64,000 nucleotides of DNA, taken from Cloeon dipterum. Taxonomy: Eukaryota > Arthropoda > Insecta > Ephemeroptera > Baetidae. The notes beneath the pieces were generated by a model. That model saw only the letters and a program-made list of their open reading frames with translations. It was not told where the DNA came from and ran no database searches. Shown here piece after piece: positions 1 to 14,372 of this stretch. Numbering within the stretch: position 1 is the first letter of the stretch; each line of letters opens with the position of its first letter. The stretch spans positions 16,492,001-16,556,000 of the forward strand of contig NC_088786.1 of assembly GCF_949628265.1 (NCBI RefSeq). Reading direction: 5' to 3'. A program made the translations under genes and the position numbers.

Positions 1-1656
1 ATTGGTTTCACCATTGTTCTCTGCTATCTTAGGAAGTTGATGATCACTGTGCCTAAACTATCATAAAAAAGTTATATTTTTCAGATATAATCTATATATT
101 TTTATTGAAGTCTCATATTGTTGGTTAATAAAAATTAATTTTCACTTGAGGTGTTTTAATACATTGTGCCTATTTTAGTATGTAGGCTTTCGCACACAAG
201 TGAAAGTCATTGCGCAAATTGCATTTGAGTATCGCTGGTCCAAATTTGATCTAATTGTAGATACTTCCAGGACACAATATCATTTGAAGCTATTGAGAAC
301 TTCCGCCAATTCTCTTCTGAACCAGTTATAATATAATTTTAATATTATTTTTTAAATAAATATGAAGCTTTAGAATCAATCAATATAATATAAAGTAAAA
401 TAAGAAAACAATATACATATCACAAGATTACGCTGTGTTAAAAGTTATCTAGAAAAATTATAACTTAACTTATATATTTTTTTTAAATGGTTGCCAACTC
501 CTGGTATTCACCACGAGATCTCCGGTAAACCTACTTTTTAAATAAAAGAGTTACAGTGAATTCGTCGTTTTAATAGGATCTCCGGTTTTAGAGGTCTTAA
601 AGCTAACACTTCCCAGAATTACACCTCCAGTTTTGATCGAATATGCAAGTGGCAACCACATATAGACATATTATCTCTAGAAATATACTCTAGTTGCAAC
701 GCTGGCTTTAATTTAATGTCAGTTTGTCTTACTTTCTTAAATAATCAACTTTAGATTTTTCTCACCAAACTCGCTTGCTACTGTTAAGTTTCTGCTGGCT
801 TTCCAAGCAGATTTCTGCTCACAATCTAGCATTATAAAGAATGCGGAAACAGTACACTTGTGCAATTAACGCTTGCCGCTGACAAGATAAGCCACATTAA
901 GAATAATTTTAATAATAAACCGTTCCATAAAAAAAAGCTAATATAAATAACGCATGATCATTTTCATGAGACCATGGTATTGTGCTTGAATTCTGTCCTT
1001 GCAAATCTTCAAGCACTTTGACAATGCTTTTTAAGACAAGTAAATAAATAGGCTAGGTTTGGTCTATTATTGCTTCTGACATAATAAAATTATTAACCGT
1101 TGCTTTTTAAAGTGGCTAACCTCAAAGACAAATTTACACCTAAAAATCGTGATTTGTTTCAGATATTATTAATTAAAAATACAAGTTAAAAATAAATAAT
1201 TTAGCGGACTACAACAGAATTTTGTCTGTTTGTCAACTTAAAATGTCAGCAGCAATTCAATGACAGTTATCTTTTCTAAATATAGCGCTTGCAAGTGCCA
1301 CCCAACCTATCAAATCCGTGTAGCATTATTATTATTTCATATTAATAAATATTTTTGATGATTTGTCATTGTGATGCTTTTGCACTTTGCTCAGTAAGAC
1401 GAAATCGTATTGCTCACTGACAGGGAGGAATGAACTTACAAAATAGGTGAAATAGACTCAAACCACACTTAAATGTTTTAATCTTCAAATCAGTGTTTTG
1501 TCCGCTGCTCCTCTGAACAACTCATTGAGTGTTCGTTCCACCAAGGGAAGACAACATGTGTGGTATATGTGTGTGATCCTTTTAAAGACAAATAAGTGCC
1601 CATATGTGTCACATTATCAACAACCAGCAACGAGCGAGTGCGGACATGTGCTCCTG
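1..1656. other. AT-rich stretch, no gene recognised
   Basis: No exon with a recognisable product or a convincing pair of splice sites is visible on either strand. The right-hand part lies directly downstream of the PHAF1 stop codon on the minus strand and presumably carries its 3' untranslated region. The rest is AT-rich intergenic sequence with short homopolymers. Confidence 0.5.
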
Positions 1657-3500
<1,844 letters not shown>

Positions 3501-4264
3501 CTTCTCTCAAAATGCGTAACAAAATAAACGAGAACAGCAATCTGAGCAAACTATGTTATGTGATTGCAACATAAACAATAAACAGCTGCTGTACAGAAAA
3601 ACCTTGAGCAGGGGGAGCAGGGGCACCAACTGAAGAGTCACTTTGAGGTCAACTGGGGTAATGCTGCGCAGATGAACGAGTCGTGCTTCGTACAGAAAAT
3701 AAATTTACCACCCCTGCACCTTTGCATGATGGCATGTCGTAATTTCGGTAATTTCTTGCGCAACGTCACTTGCAATGCCAATAAAGTAGCCCATCGCACT
3801 TTATCGGCACTTGCACGGTTGCAAGCCTTGTTTAAAGCGGTTTAAAGCTCTTTATTTTAAGCCAAGTCCGTGAAGTTGGTGTTCCTACTAAACCCTCACT
3901 GCTCACAATCAGTGTTCACAGATTGCCACCAATCAACAAACGAACAAACTCGACGAATCCAAGCAACAGCGCCTTATAACCGGTTCTGTTTGGGAGGCAT
4001 AGGAAACCGTTTTTATTTTATTTCCCAGCAGCTCGGGCAGCTGTGCAGCGGTGGACGACAGCGGTTGTGTGCCAGTAGGAAAATCACCGGTTAGCAGGTG
4101 TCTGCCTTCTCCAACTTTAAAGCCTGCTTAACAGCTTCAGCAGTCAAAGACGTGGGGAGCATTATATCTATCGCCGTGCCTGCCTTGTTGTTTGAAGCGC
4201 AGCCAGCGAGCTCTTAGTTATATTGCTGCAGTTCACATTCCATCAGGACAAAGGTTGACAGACC
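3501..4264. promoter_or_regulatory. Shared upstream region of PHAF1 (-) and Pepck (+)
   Basis: The stretch separates two divergent start codons and must hold both 5' leaders and promoters. It contains a tandem TTTAAAGC pair (about 3831-3848) and two CAGCTG/CAGCTC-type E-box-like motifs near 4028-4042. No clear TATA box with an initiator could be assigned, so a dispersed bidirectional promoter is inferred from gene arrangement only. Confidence 0.45.
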
Positions 4265-7200
4265 ATGGCCAAGCTGCTCAATATTTCTTACAGGCAAGTA
4301 GTTTAATAAGTGTCTTTCAATAATTAGGGATTTTAGTAAACTTGTATATTTAATTAAGCGTGAAATCTGATTGAAAATATACGCCAGCCAAAAATTGAGT
4401 GCGCGGTTGGACTGTGTTAACAAAGGACGTCCTGCTGTTCCGCAGTTTAAAAGACGCATTAGTCACACTTAGCCGGGCGAATTGCTCTTAAATTTTCTAG
4501 GTCAATTTCTTTTTGTTATCTACATTTGGGGGGTATGTACTCCTCAGAGTATAGCCGCAATAAAATTGTAAATCTAGTTTTTATTGAAATTGTCTGAGCA
4601 GCCGCACTCTTTGTGTTAGATGAATGAAAATTTTAAGGGAAATCCATTTTTTTGATCTTGCAGGGGTCATGGACGGGTGTTGAACAAATTCCTGCACATT
4701 TTACCCGCTGAGATATCAGCTCTCAGGGTTGGCAGCAGGAATGTTCAAAGTGCCGCCGCCGCCGCACTGACTCCGAAGGTAAGTTATTCACGCACTTTTT
4801 TATTTCCTACAAATCTAAAACGAATGGCCCCGTAGTTGCAATCGTTCATTGAGAAAAATGTAGCCCTTTGCCAGCCTGACAAGGTTCATATCTGTGATGG
4901 CTCGGAGGCTGAGAATGAGGCTCTCGTTTCCGCCATGGTCAAACTCGGCACTCTTGAACCCCTGCCGAAATACAAAAACTGGTACAGTGAAAATTTACTC
5001 CTTTAGCTATACCGCCTCTGAAATGTTGATCTGCTTTTGCTTGTCTTGTTGCATGCTATTCTATTTTCTAATAATAAATGTCCGTTACCATTATACTTTC
5101 TCTTCCTTATTCACCGTTACGACTTGATTTAATCGCTGATATTTTATGCCTTGTAGTTGAACTGAATTTACTATGATAAAGAATCAAAAAGATTTATTCT
5201 AAGCATTCATGCTCTGTATGAGACTTTTGGAGCCTAAAAATATGTTAAATTTGAATTTTTCCAATGGTAACTGAAAATATCATTATATCCTGCCAAACTG
5301 TATCGACGCGTTCAAAATTAAATAATTTTTAGTGTCAAAATGTTTTCTCTTTTGATAAAATAGCTAAAGTAAACTATTTAAAAAAAAACATAAATATTCT
5401 GGTAGTCTATTTCCATTTCACAGTTCCTGCCTCAATTTTCTCATTCAGGATAATTAGATTTTTGTGAGCTCAAATAAAGCCATCGCCGTGGTAGCTGTTG
5501 CTCCTCAGTTGGGACTGAGCGATATTTACTTCTGTAACTATACCTGTAATATTGGTGCTGTCGCAAACACAAAACGCTCAGAGCGAAATAACTTTGTTGA
5601 GTTATCAAAGAGTCAATTTTCTTGTCTGCCTCAGCATCGCACAAAAAATTGAGTGGCAGAGTCTACTTGAAATCGCCTACTATAATTGCGCCACTTGTTT
5701 CTCAAGGGCGCGTCTGATCTGCGATCTGCGTTTCTGTTTGGTTTGCCTCGATTACGGGATTAACTCTTTTCGCATCTCGCGCTGTGCTTTCTTTTTTTAC
5801 TTGATTTGCTTCCAATATGTTATATCTGATATAATATCTGAAGCACATCTCACACTGATAGAGACTCGAGGCTTCGGAATGAACTTGACCTCTTTCCTTC
5901 GCACTTGTAGGCTTGTCCAGTGCAGAGTTCACTTGTAACGAGATTACTTTCATTTATTTTGGGATATTGACAGTTTCTGGATGTTTCTTTTCACCCAGCA
6001 CAACATCGTGCATGAGAAAAATATCATGTGACTGCATTCGTTCATGAAAAAGTGGTTTGAACTCGTTTTGAGAACTGTTCCGCTGCACGTTTCTAGCTGG
6101 CTAGCGCGCACCGACCCTCAGGACGTGGCTCGCGTGGAGAGTCGCACCTTTATGAGCACCGAGAACAAGAGCGATACCGTTCCCTCTGGCTCAGCTACCA
6201 AATGCACCTTGGGCAACTGGATCTCTCCCGACGACCTGAACAAGGAGGTCCAAGAACGATTTCCGGGTTGCATGAAAGGTACGTGTTAGCAGTGCCGGCA
6301 TAAATTTTGCCCGGTCTTTTTTTCGTGGCGGGTGTGTCGGCTGGAGCTGCGCTGATTGGCAACAGCCGGCTGGCCGGCCCCCGTCACTCTCGGTTTCATT
6401 GCCTTGAACTTACCAAACGCCCGCTTAAACATTTATATCGCGAGATGTGCGCGCGTAGATCTTTTGCAACTCGCGTGTGGTTTTGCACGTCGCGAGTAAA
6501 TACTGCGTCGCTTATGTCGTAAAAACCTCCCAACTGCGCGCAAACGGATTTGCAGCAAAATTAATATTCTGCTGGTGTTAACTTATAAAGAATATGCTAA
6601 GAGCCTTGCTTACCAATATTATAATTATTTAGCGCTTGCAGTGATTTCTCAATACACACGGGAGCTCTGAAATTGTTTACTTTCTTCATTGCATGTCAGC
6701 TAGGGCTCTGGAAAATTTTCAATTTTTCACCACAGCCACCGCGTTTATTAATATAATGTTTTATGTTATTTCTACCGTTAAGACTACTTGTATCCAAGCC
6801 GATAGCGTCCAGCATGAAAAACTTTGTGGACTTTGAGACTGTCTAACTTGATATTTGTCCCGAAGCTTTTTGATTGCGCATCATAAATACCCACTCTGCT
6901 GAAAAACCAACACATACTTTATGAGTCGTAGCAATAATTGAATTATACGTTATTTCCCTTTTTCCCAGTCAAAGGAAAGTTGTTTTTGTTCGTAAGCTAA
7001 ATTCAAATTAAGTATTGGACATTTTAATCTTACCATAATAATATTAAGGTCACTATACTCAGTATTTTGATATTATGATCCTTGCAGTTTGACCTTGTAC
7101 TTGTTAGAACATAATGAAGAGATCATGCACAAATAGGATCTGACATGCGTGGTCTGAATTGTGACACATCTACACTGCGTGTCCAATGCCCTCAGTCAAT

Positions 7201-10200
7201 GATACTGCACATTCTAGTTTGACGCTTTTGCGAAATTAATTATCAATCAAAAGCTGCTACTGATAATAAGGCTTTCTGTTTGTCACTTGATGCTTTAAAA
7301 TTCATCTTTAAATGAGAGCAATTTCGGAGGGGGATCGGAGATCTTACCCGTCAGGAAACGCTTTTTCAGCTTGCTCCTACCCTCCCCTTGTAACCAAGGG
7401 AATGTGAACAATAGTCCTTTTTTGCCGCACTTCTCCTTTTTTTGGGGTTCCTGCTACCTGGGGTGCATTGACCTTTGTAGTTCGATTTGGTAAATAGGGA
7501 GGTGTTATTGACGTTGAAGGAACAGTGGAAAATTTTCCAAGGCTATCCAGAAAACGTTTTGTCCATCTTAATTTACAGCATTAAAAATACAGATTATTTA
7601 GTTGATTAATTCTCTTACATACTCTAAGCTAGGAACACAACTATGAAATAATTATATATATGCCAGCTATGGTTCAATGTCCTCGTAATTTAACACAATC
7701 GTAGCCGGACCAACTAAAATAAAATCCGGGTTTCATAAGAATATTTGAGTTGCTAGTCTAACCAATAATTTTGGAATTGACATTGACAACACGCGAGGTT
7801 GGGGACTAACGCATTAGTTTATCTTTTTAACCCCTGTATACACAGTTTTGAACAGCTATACATATGTGGTGATAAACCACGAATGTGTGCATGCGCCCAA
7901 CAGCACTGTGCGGAGCGAATTTCATAGGCGCGATAGGCGCGTACATCCAAGTTTTAAAGAAAACCATTCCTCCGCACCGGCCGGGGGCTTGAATTTTCCT
8001 TGTTCGCCCATGATGAGAAAAGTACATAGCAACAAAAGTCGGAGTGCTTCCAAAATGAAAAAAAGTGTACGCTTCAAACGTAGATCAATCACATTAAATT
8101 TATTGAAGAAGAAAAACCCGAACACACATTGTCGAAAGTCGTCTTTTTATTTAGACAACTAGTTTCGGTTTAAGTCAACTGCAGCCTGTAGCCCTATATT
8201 TCATGGAGCAATAATAACAAAATGAAATGATACAGTAAACTTTACACAGAAAGCAGCACTTTTTACAGTATGAATAAACTTGGTAATTTACTCCCTGTAA
8301 TTTTTCTGAAAAAAAAAAAAAAAAAAATTTATTTTTGTGGCCGCGCGCCGCGCCTTGGGTCTGCAGGCGCGCGTTGTGGCAGTTCAGGCTGAGTAGTATC
8401 ACGAGAATTAGAGATATTATCTATTCACTAAAAACTATTAAAAATTAATATAGTCGATGATTGTAAAATTTTTAAAGGAAAAATTCAACTTTCAGGGCGA
8501 ACGATGTATGTGGTTCCCTTCAGCATGGGGCCCATTACATCCCCACTGGCAAAATTGGGAGTCGAATTGACGGATTCCCCTTACGTGGCCGCCTCGATGC
8601 GCATCATGACCCGAATGGGCTCCTCCGCACTGCAGGCAATTCAGAACGGATCCGACTTCATCGAATGTTTGCACTCGGTCGGCAGGTCTGCCGAGTCAAA
8701 CAACCCGTGGCCTTGCGAGCCAGAGAGGACTATCATTGCGCACAAGCCAGCTTCTAACGAGATCATCTCATACGGAAGCGGCTACGGCGGAAATTCTCTG
8801 CTCGGCAAGAAATGCCTAGCGCTCAGAATCGGCTCTACCATTGCGAAACGAGAAGGATGGCTTGCGGAGCACATGCTTGTACGCCGCTCAAATTTTATAA
8901 AACGGTTCTTGATATTAATTAATTTACTGTGCTTAGATCTTGGGAATCACGAATCCACAGGGCGTGAAACGATACATCGCTGGGGCCTTCCCAAGTGCTT
9001 GCGGCAAAACGAACCTTGCGATGCTCACACCGACCCTGCCAGGGTACAAGGTGGAGTGCGTTGGTGATGACATTGCGTGGATGAAATTCGATAGCGAAGG
9101 AAGACTGAGAGCAATTAACCCTGAAAACGGGTTCTTCGGGGTTGCTCCTGGTAATTCGCAGCGGCTCGCGTTTGCAGAGTTGAGGTATTAATTTGATCGT
9201 TGCAGGCACCTCATACAGCACTAATCCAAACGCAATGAAGACTATTTTCAAAAATACTGTGTTCACAAACGTCGCCAAAACCTCAGACGGCGGTGTGTAC
9301 TGGGAAGGAATGGAGATGGACTCCAATGTGCAGGTCACTGATTGGAGGGGCCAGCCATGGACCAAAGAGAACGGAAAGAATGCTGCGCACCCAAATTCAA
9401 GGCACTTCATCTGACTATTTCCATCGCACAGCCTTTAAGTTCATTTCCCCCAGATTTTGCACTCCTGCGGGTCAGTGCCCAATTATCGATCCCGCGTGGG
9501 AATCACCAGAAGGAGTTCCTATCGATGCAATTCTTTTTGGTGGGCGAAGACCGCAGGGTGTGCCACTCGTTTACGAGGCGTTCGACTGGAAGCATGGGGT
9601 ATTTGTTGGAGCTGCCATGCGATCAGAAGCAACCGCTGCTGCCGAATTCAAGGTCAGAGAATGGGTTTAAAAAAGTTGTCTTTTGAAAAATTGCGAATTT
9701 AACAGGGCAAAGTTATAATGCACGATCCATTCGCGATGAGACCCTTCTTTGGATATAACTTTGGCCACTACCTGAACCACTGGCTCAATTTGGAGAAGAC
9801 TGCCGGAAGGGAAATGCCAAAGATATTCCATGTCAACTGGTTCCGCAAGAATGCGCAGGTAAATTCTAAATTATATTGATGTATTGATCATTAACGCTGC
9901 TGTTAGGGCAAGTTCCTGTGGCCTGGATTTGGTGATAATGTACGCGTGCTCGAGTGGGTGCTGAACAGGCTGGAAGGAAATGACGCCATCGCCGAGAAGA
10001 CCGCCATCGGCTACATTCCCTCTGAAGGAGCAATGAATCTTGAAGGACTGAGTGAGCCGGTCGACACGAAGGAGCTGTTCAGTGTTCCCAAAGAGTTCTG
10101 GCTCAGCGAGGTGAGTTCAAATAATAATCAAATGCTGAAGAAGAGACTAAACTAGACTTTCCGCAGGTTGAGCAAATCAAGAAATACTTTGACGAACAGG

Positions 10201-10271
10201 TCGGCTCGGATCTGCCAAACACGATAGCAGAGCAGCTGCACCAGCTCAGAAATAGAGTAGATAGCATGTAG
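4265..10271 (+). CDS. Pepck: Phosphoenolpyruvate carboxykinase (GTP), mitochondrial-type N terminus
   Basis: Eleven exons: 4265-4293, 4664-4778, 4836-4981, 6097-6278, 8496-8878, 8937-9150, 9206-9401, 9454-9652, 9706-9858, 9907-10110 and 10167-10271, giving 641 residues, the size of mitochondrial PEPCK. The enzyme converts oxaloacetate plus GTP to phosphoenolpyruvate, CO2 and GDP, the committed step of gluconeogenesis and glyceroneogenesis. Seen: [17 protein letters not shown]; the P-loop [11 protein letters not shown] (about residues 301-311) with its reactive cysteine; the metal-binding GDD (about 328-330); AAHPNSRFCTPA; and [14 protein letters not shown]. Residues 1-48 are rich in Arg, Leu and Ala and lack acidic residues apart from one Glu, as expected of a mitochondrial presequence. 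The start ATG sits in a good context (accATGG). Introns 1 and 7 begin with GC, not GT; intron 4 is 2.2 kb. The gene is convergent with DDX54. Confidence 0.96.
6279..8495 (+). other. Large intron 4 of Pepck
   Basis: This 2.2-kb intron is forty times longer than most introns in the first 20 kb. It starts with a CpG-rich patch (about 6320-6540) containing GCCGGCTGGCCGGC-like sequence and a CCAAT/ATTGG motif. It ends with an A19 tract followed by a second GC-rich block (8340-8380). An open frame at 7848-8162 resembles no known protein. No exon is visible. It could hold an internal promoter or enhancer, but that is inference. Confidence 0.4.
8309..8327. repeat. A19 homopolymer next to a GC-rich block
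   Basis: Nineteen consecutive A residues on the plus strand, followed about 13 bp later by a sharply GC-rich segment (8340-8380, rich in CGCGCG). An A tract beside unlike sequence can mark an old retroposed insert, but no target-site duplication was found. Confidence 0.8.
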
Positions 10272-10564
10272 GTGTAGCTAAACGCCAGTTTTTAATTCAG
10301 GAAATTCAAAGCGTGCAATCAAATCTTGCCCAAATTGACAATTTTAAACTCAGCGTGAAATGATTATACACAACTATTTTGTATACAATTTACCATAGTG
10401 AAACGAAGCACTCCACTCAATTAGACTTTTAACTAAATCGTGTATTTTAGCAATTATTGTGCAACTAAAGAAAGCAAACTGATTTTTGTGATGAGTTTAA
10501 TCCTGTTCGATTATAACAAATATTAAATGTTCAATTACAGAAATTGAGTTGGTTTTCTTTACAT
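10272..10564. terminator. Convergent 3' ends of Pepck and DDX54
   Basis: Only 293 bp separate the two stop codons. An ATTAAA at 10522-10527 (+) can serve Pepck. On the minus strand an ATTAAA (plus-strand tttaat at 10496-10501) can serve DDX54. If these are used, the two mRNAs overlap tail-to-tail. No canonical AATAAA is seen for either gene here. Confidence 0.45.
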
Positions 10565-13473
10565 TTAATTCCTTTTCTTGCCCTTTGGTTTCCTCTTCTT
10601 TGATCGCTCCATTGCCCGCAACTTCTTTTCTCTGGTCTTGATAATTTGCTCGGGCTGCTTGAGCTCTGACCTTGCCTTCTTCCCCTGTCCAGGCACGCCC
10701 TTCTTCCAACCTGAGTTCCAAGCACATAAAGAACATTGTTGCTTACAAAAGGTAACTTCCATACCCTTCATTGGCAATGAGTTCCTCTCTATTCCTCCCT
10801 CGTCATCATTTTCATCATCTTGATCATCAGTTTTCGCCTTCTCCTTCCACTGCTTGTATTTTCCAGTTTTGTATGTGGCAGAAATCCAGACGCCAGACTC
10901 GGTTCTGATTTTCTTTTGGGTTTCCTGCAATTCAAACAAGTTGCAGGGGTGGCATCAATACTAATTTTGTGATTACCTTCTGGCCGACCATCTTCTTTTT
11001 CTTTGAGTCCCACTTCTTCATTTTTTCGTGCAGGTTGATCTGCTTTTCTTCATCGCCCAAAACATCCATGCCCACTTTTCTAGCTGCTTGCTCGAAATTG
11101 TTGACGGCAAGCCTAAAAATTTGAATCAGTTAAACAGAGACACAAAAACTTGAGAGAAATTACTACCCAAACTCAGAATGATGGTCCTCAGGTAAATAGG
11201 GAACATAATTATCCTTGTCGTTTGTCTGGAATTTTAGCTTCTTGGCATTCACAGAAGAAACTTAAAATAAATGATATTCATTATTTGAAGAGTTACAACT
11301 AATTAAAAGAATGTTAAGAATGATTTTCACTTAAGCTCCCCTTCTAGTTAACCCTTTAGACGTCTACTTTTGCCCGATTTTAGGACAACTTGTACAAAAA
11401 TTCCAATCAGACTGATAAAGACGCTATCAAACGATATAGATATTCCATAAGAGAAATTAAAAATTACCAGGTTCATTTTGGCCTCTCTTTCTGAAATTCG
11501 CAATGGCATCTTCATGAAAGTTTCTCTTGTCCTTCATTTCCTTGACTCCAAAGTTGAAGAGTTCAAACACGGTCTTCAAAAGTATACAAGTAAAATTATT
11601 GTTCAACCAATTAAGAACAGGACTTACAGTTTTTGGTTTGTAGTTTTTCATTCTCCTCAACAAATCATTTCCTTCGATGTTATCATTTGAACCAAACAAA
11701 GGGTGGTGATTGTTAATAATAAGACCAAGCTGCTTGCTCCTTTTGACACTGTCCATTGACGCTCCAGGCTTCGATTTCAAATACTTTGAGTAAGCATTGT
11801 TGCACACGTTTTCCATGCTTTCCTATACATCAAAATATCAGCAAAAGTTAAGGGGAGAAAAAGATAGCTCACAATGTCGGCCTTCTCCTTGTGCCACTCA
11901 AGCAACATTGCGTGCTGTTCCTCAAGCAGTTCCGCGGGAACTCTACCGAGCTGTTCAAAGTCAAATGACTTTCCTAAGAATAGGTGCAGGTCAAGCAGGT
12001 AAGGCACGTCTTCCTTGGTAATCAGGGTGTATGCTGTGCCAGCGGTGCCTGCTCTCGCGCAGCGACCCACCCTGTGCACGAAAAGCTTGGGCGAGGAGGG
12101 GAAGTGGTAGTTGATGACAACGCCCACTTCAGGGATGTCAATTCCTCTGGCTGCGATGTCCGTGACCACTAACACCTGCACGACCCTGTTCCGGAATTTG
12201 CCAACGCTGATCTTGCGAGCCGATGGATCCAGGTTGGAGAACAGGTAGGTGCTGCTTATGTTGGCGGTCATCAAGATCTGTCGGAAACATAACAATTATT
12301 AAAATGATCAGTGAGCAGTTTCAAATTTAATCGTGCCGTGTGAATGAACTCCACGTGATGGCGTGTAGCAGCGAATATCACGATTTGAGGAGGGTCAACG
12401 TTCTTGGCATGCTTTTCAGCCAGTTTATGCATCAAGCACAGGAGAACTGACGTCTTTTCTTCTTGCCGGCACCAAATGTAGTTGCAGTCGAGTTTGTCCG
12501 ACAATTTTGACTCCACGTCCAATCTGAAAAAAGGCAACACAATTCAATCGCACGCTAATTTGGCATAAATCATTTCAAACCTGATCAGAAGAGGGTCTGA
12601 TAGTCCAATTCTTGTAAATTCCACAAGAGACTTTGGAAGGGTAGCTGAAAACAGGAGAGTTTGTCTTGTGCTTGGGAGACGAGCAATGATGTCTTTGAGT
12701 TGCTCTCCAAAACCCATTTCAAAAAGCCTGAAAGTGATAAATAATTATCAATAAATCTACATGTCATTGATTTTTTGACTGCCATACCGATCTGCCTCAT
12801 CGAAGACGACTATTTCAATGGAGTTTAGTTTCAATTCCATTTCAACACACAGGTGGACAAATCTTCCTGGAGTAGCTACGATAATATCAGGATTTCCGTG
12901 GATTGCTTCAAATTGGCTCTCCATATTGTCTCCACCAGATATGAGACAGCACTTCAAGCCTGTGAACTTTCCGATCTCCCTGATGAATGTGATAGTCTGT
13001 GAAATGTGAATTTTAGTTAAATTGTCAATACATACACAGTTACAATGTATATTAATCTCCAAAATACACACCTGCATGGCAAGTTCTCTAGTTGGCAACA
13101 TGATCAAGCCTCTTGCCCCTGATTTCGCTATCCTGGTTTTGAGCTTTTCAAAAATTGGAATCAAGAAGCAGGCTGTTTTTCCACTGCCTGTCCTGGCCAT
13201 TGCAACCAGATCTCTGCCCTGTAAAGCTACAGGGATGGTCTGCAAATGTTGTATATATTTTATAAATAAAATTATGAATTAAAAATTTATCATACATACC
13301 CTTCTTTGAATTGGTGTAGGGACTTTGTAACCTCTCTTCTGAATTCCTTTCACAATTGGATGACTGAGACCCATGCCTTTAAATCCATCTCCCTGTTTCT
13401 TTTTACTCTTCTTTTGAACGGGGAAAGGGTCTGTGTCTTGAAAAGACTCTATGTAATCTCTTGTTGAATTCAT
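10565..13473 (-). CDS. DDX54: ATP-dependent RNA helicase DDX54 (yeast Dbp10 orthologue)
   Basis: Twelve exons on the minus strand: 13300-13473, 13072-13239, 12788-12996, 12581-12727, 12337-12523, 11873-12277, 11628-11822, 11468-11573, 11167-11260, 10977-11112, 10765-10924 and 10565-10710, for 708 residues from the first visible Met. Helicase motifs appear in order: Q motif GYKVPTPIQ (about 48-56), ARTGSGKT (73-80), PTREL (107-111), TPGR, DEAD (180-183), SAT (211-213), TDIAARGID (334-342) and [10 protein letters not shown] (363-372). After the core comes the Dbp10-type C-terminal region ([29 protein letters not shown]) and a Lys/Arg-rich nucleolar-type tail. The family acts in 60S ribosomal subunit assembly. 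The frame is open upstream of the chosen Met to an acceptor-like site near 13523, so an upstream coding exon is possible and the N terminus is probably incomplete. Intron 5 is GC-AG. The last intron (54 bp) is divisible by three and has no stop. Confidence 0.93.
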
Positions 13474-14372
13474 CTCAATCTGATTGTTTCTAGCCTCAGT
13501 GGAAATATAAGACGGGGACACCTTTAAAATGAGAGGAAATTTGAAACACAGCTCATCCGCATGGCAATGTGCTGCACTGCTTGAATTCTGAATTGTAAAC
13601 AACACCCACTAACACACGTGGAAGAAACCAACGCTGATTGGTTCATAAGGGAAGAAAGCCCTTCATTGGCCAATATACTATTATAGGTTAACGCGGTTAT
13701 TTTCAAATTCTTTTTACTAATACATTGTCATTTGTCCTGCATCTTAAAATTATTTCATAGCGTCATAGCGTTATTTACGTTTTGATTTTTTTGTATCGTC
13801 ATTAGGCGTATTCGTTGCGTGAATTAAGTCCATCAAGATATTGTTGAGGCCGGTTTAAGCATAGGAAAAAATATGAATTAGTATCCTTGCACTTCTATTA
13901 TATTAATTAATTTTCAGAATTTTACAAGATTTCTTTTGCGAGTGTCGTTCAACCCCATACTATTTGCACATATACGTTTTTCCTGATTTTTTTTCAAATA
14001 ATATATATTATATGATGTTTTTATTAAATAAGTACTATTTTTACCAGGTAATATTAAAATCAAAGAATAACCACACAACTTGAGAGGATTTCTAAAATTT
14101 GCAGCAGCTAAAAGGAATTCAGTTTCAACATAATAATTAATTTATTGTGGACTGGTAAGAACATAAAAGCCAAGAATCATTAGAAGTAGATCATATTTAG
14201 CTGAACTCAATGTTTAAATTAAATGTAAAACCAAATATTTGATTTTTTCCAGACGTCAATTTTTTCACAACTTAAGTTTTCCCAAAATATGATCGTTCTA
14301 AAATTCTATACAGTGTGTAATTTTCATTTTACTTTAACTATATAACAATCTATAGCTTGACCAGCCATTCAC
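13474..14372. other. DDX54 5' region and spacer
   Basis: The right-hand end lies downstream of the NDUFB8 stop; the left-hand end precedes the first recognised DDX54 Met and must hold its leader and promoter. A first coding exon for DDX54 may be here, but I could not join one with consistent phase. The remainder is AT-rich with no recognisable gene. Confidence 0.4.

Noticed and set aside
4214-4459. Minus-strand frame opposite Pepck exon 1
   Set aside because: It is antisense to the presequence exon and intron 1, without homology or splice signals.
7848-8162. A 104-codon plus-strand frame in Pepck intron 4
   Set aside because: No recognisable domain, no splice support, and inside an intron of a well-supported gene; likely chance.
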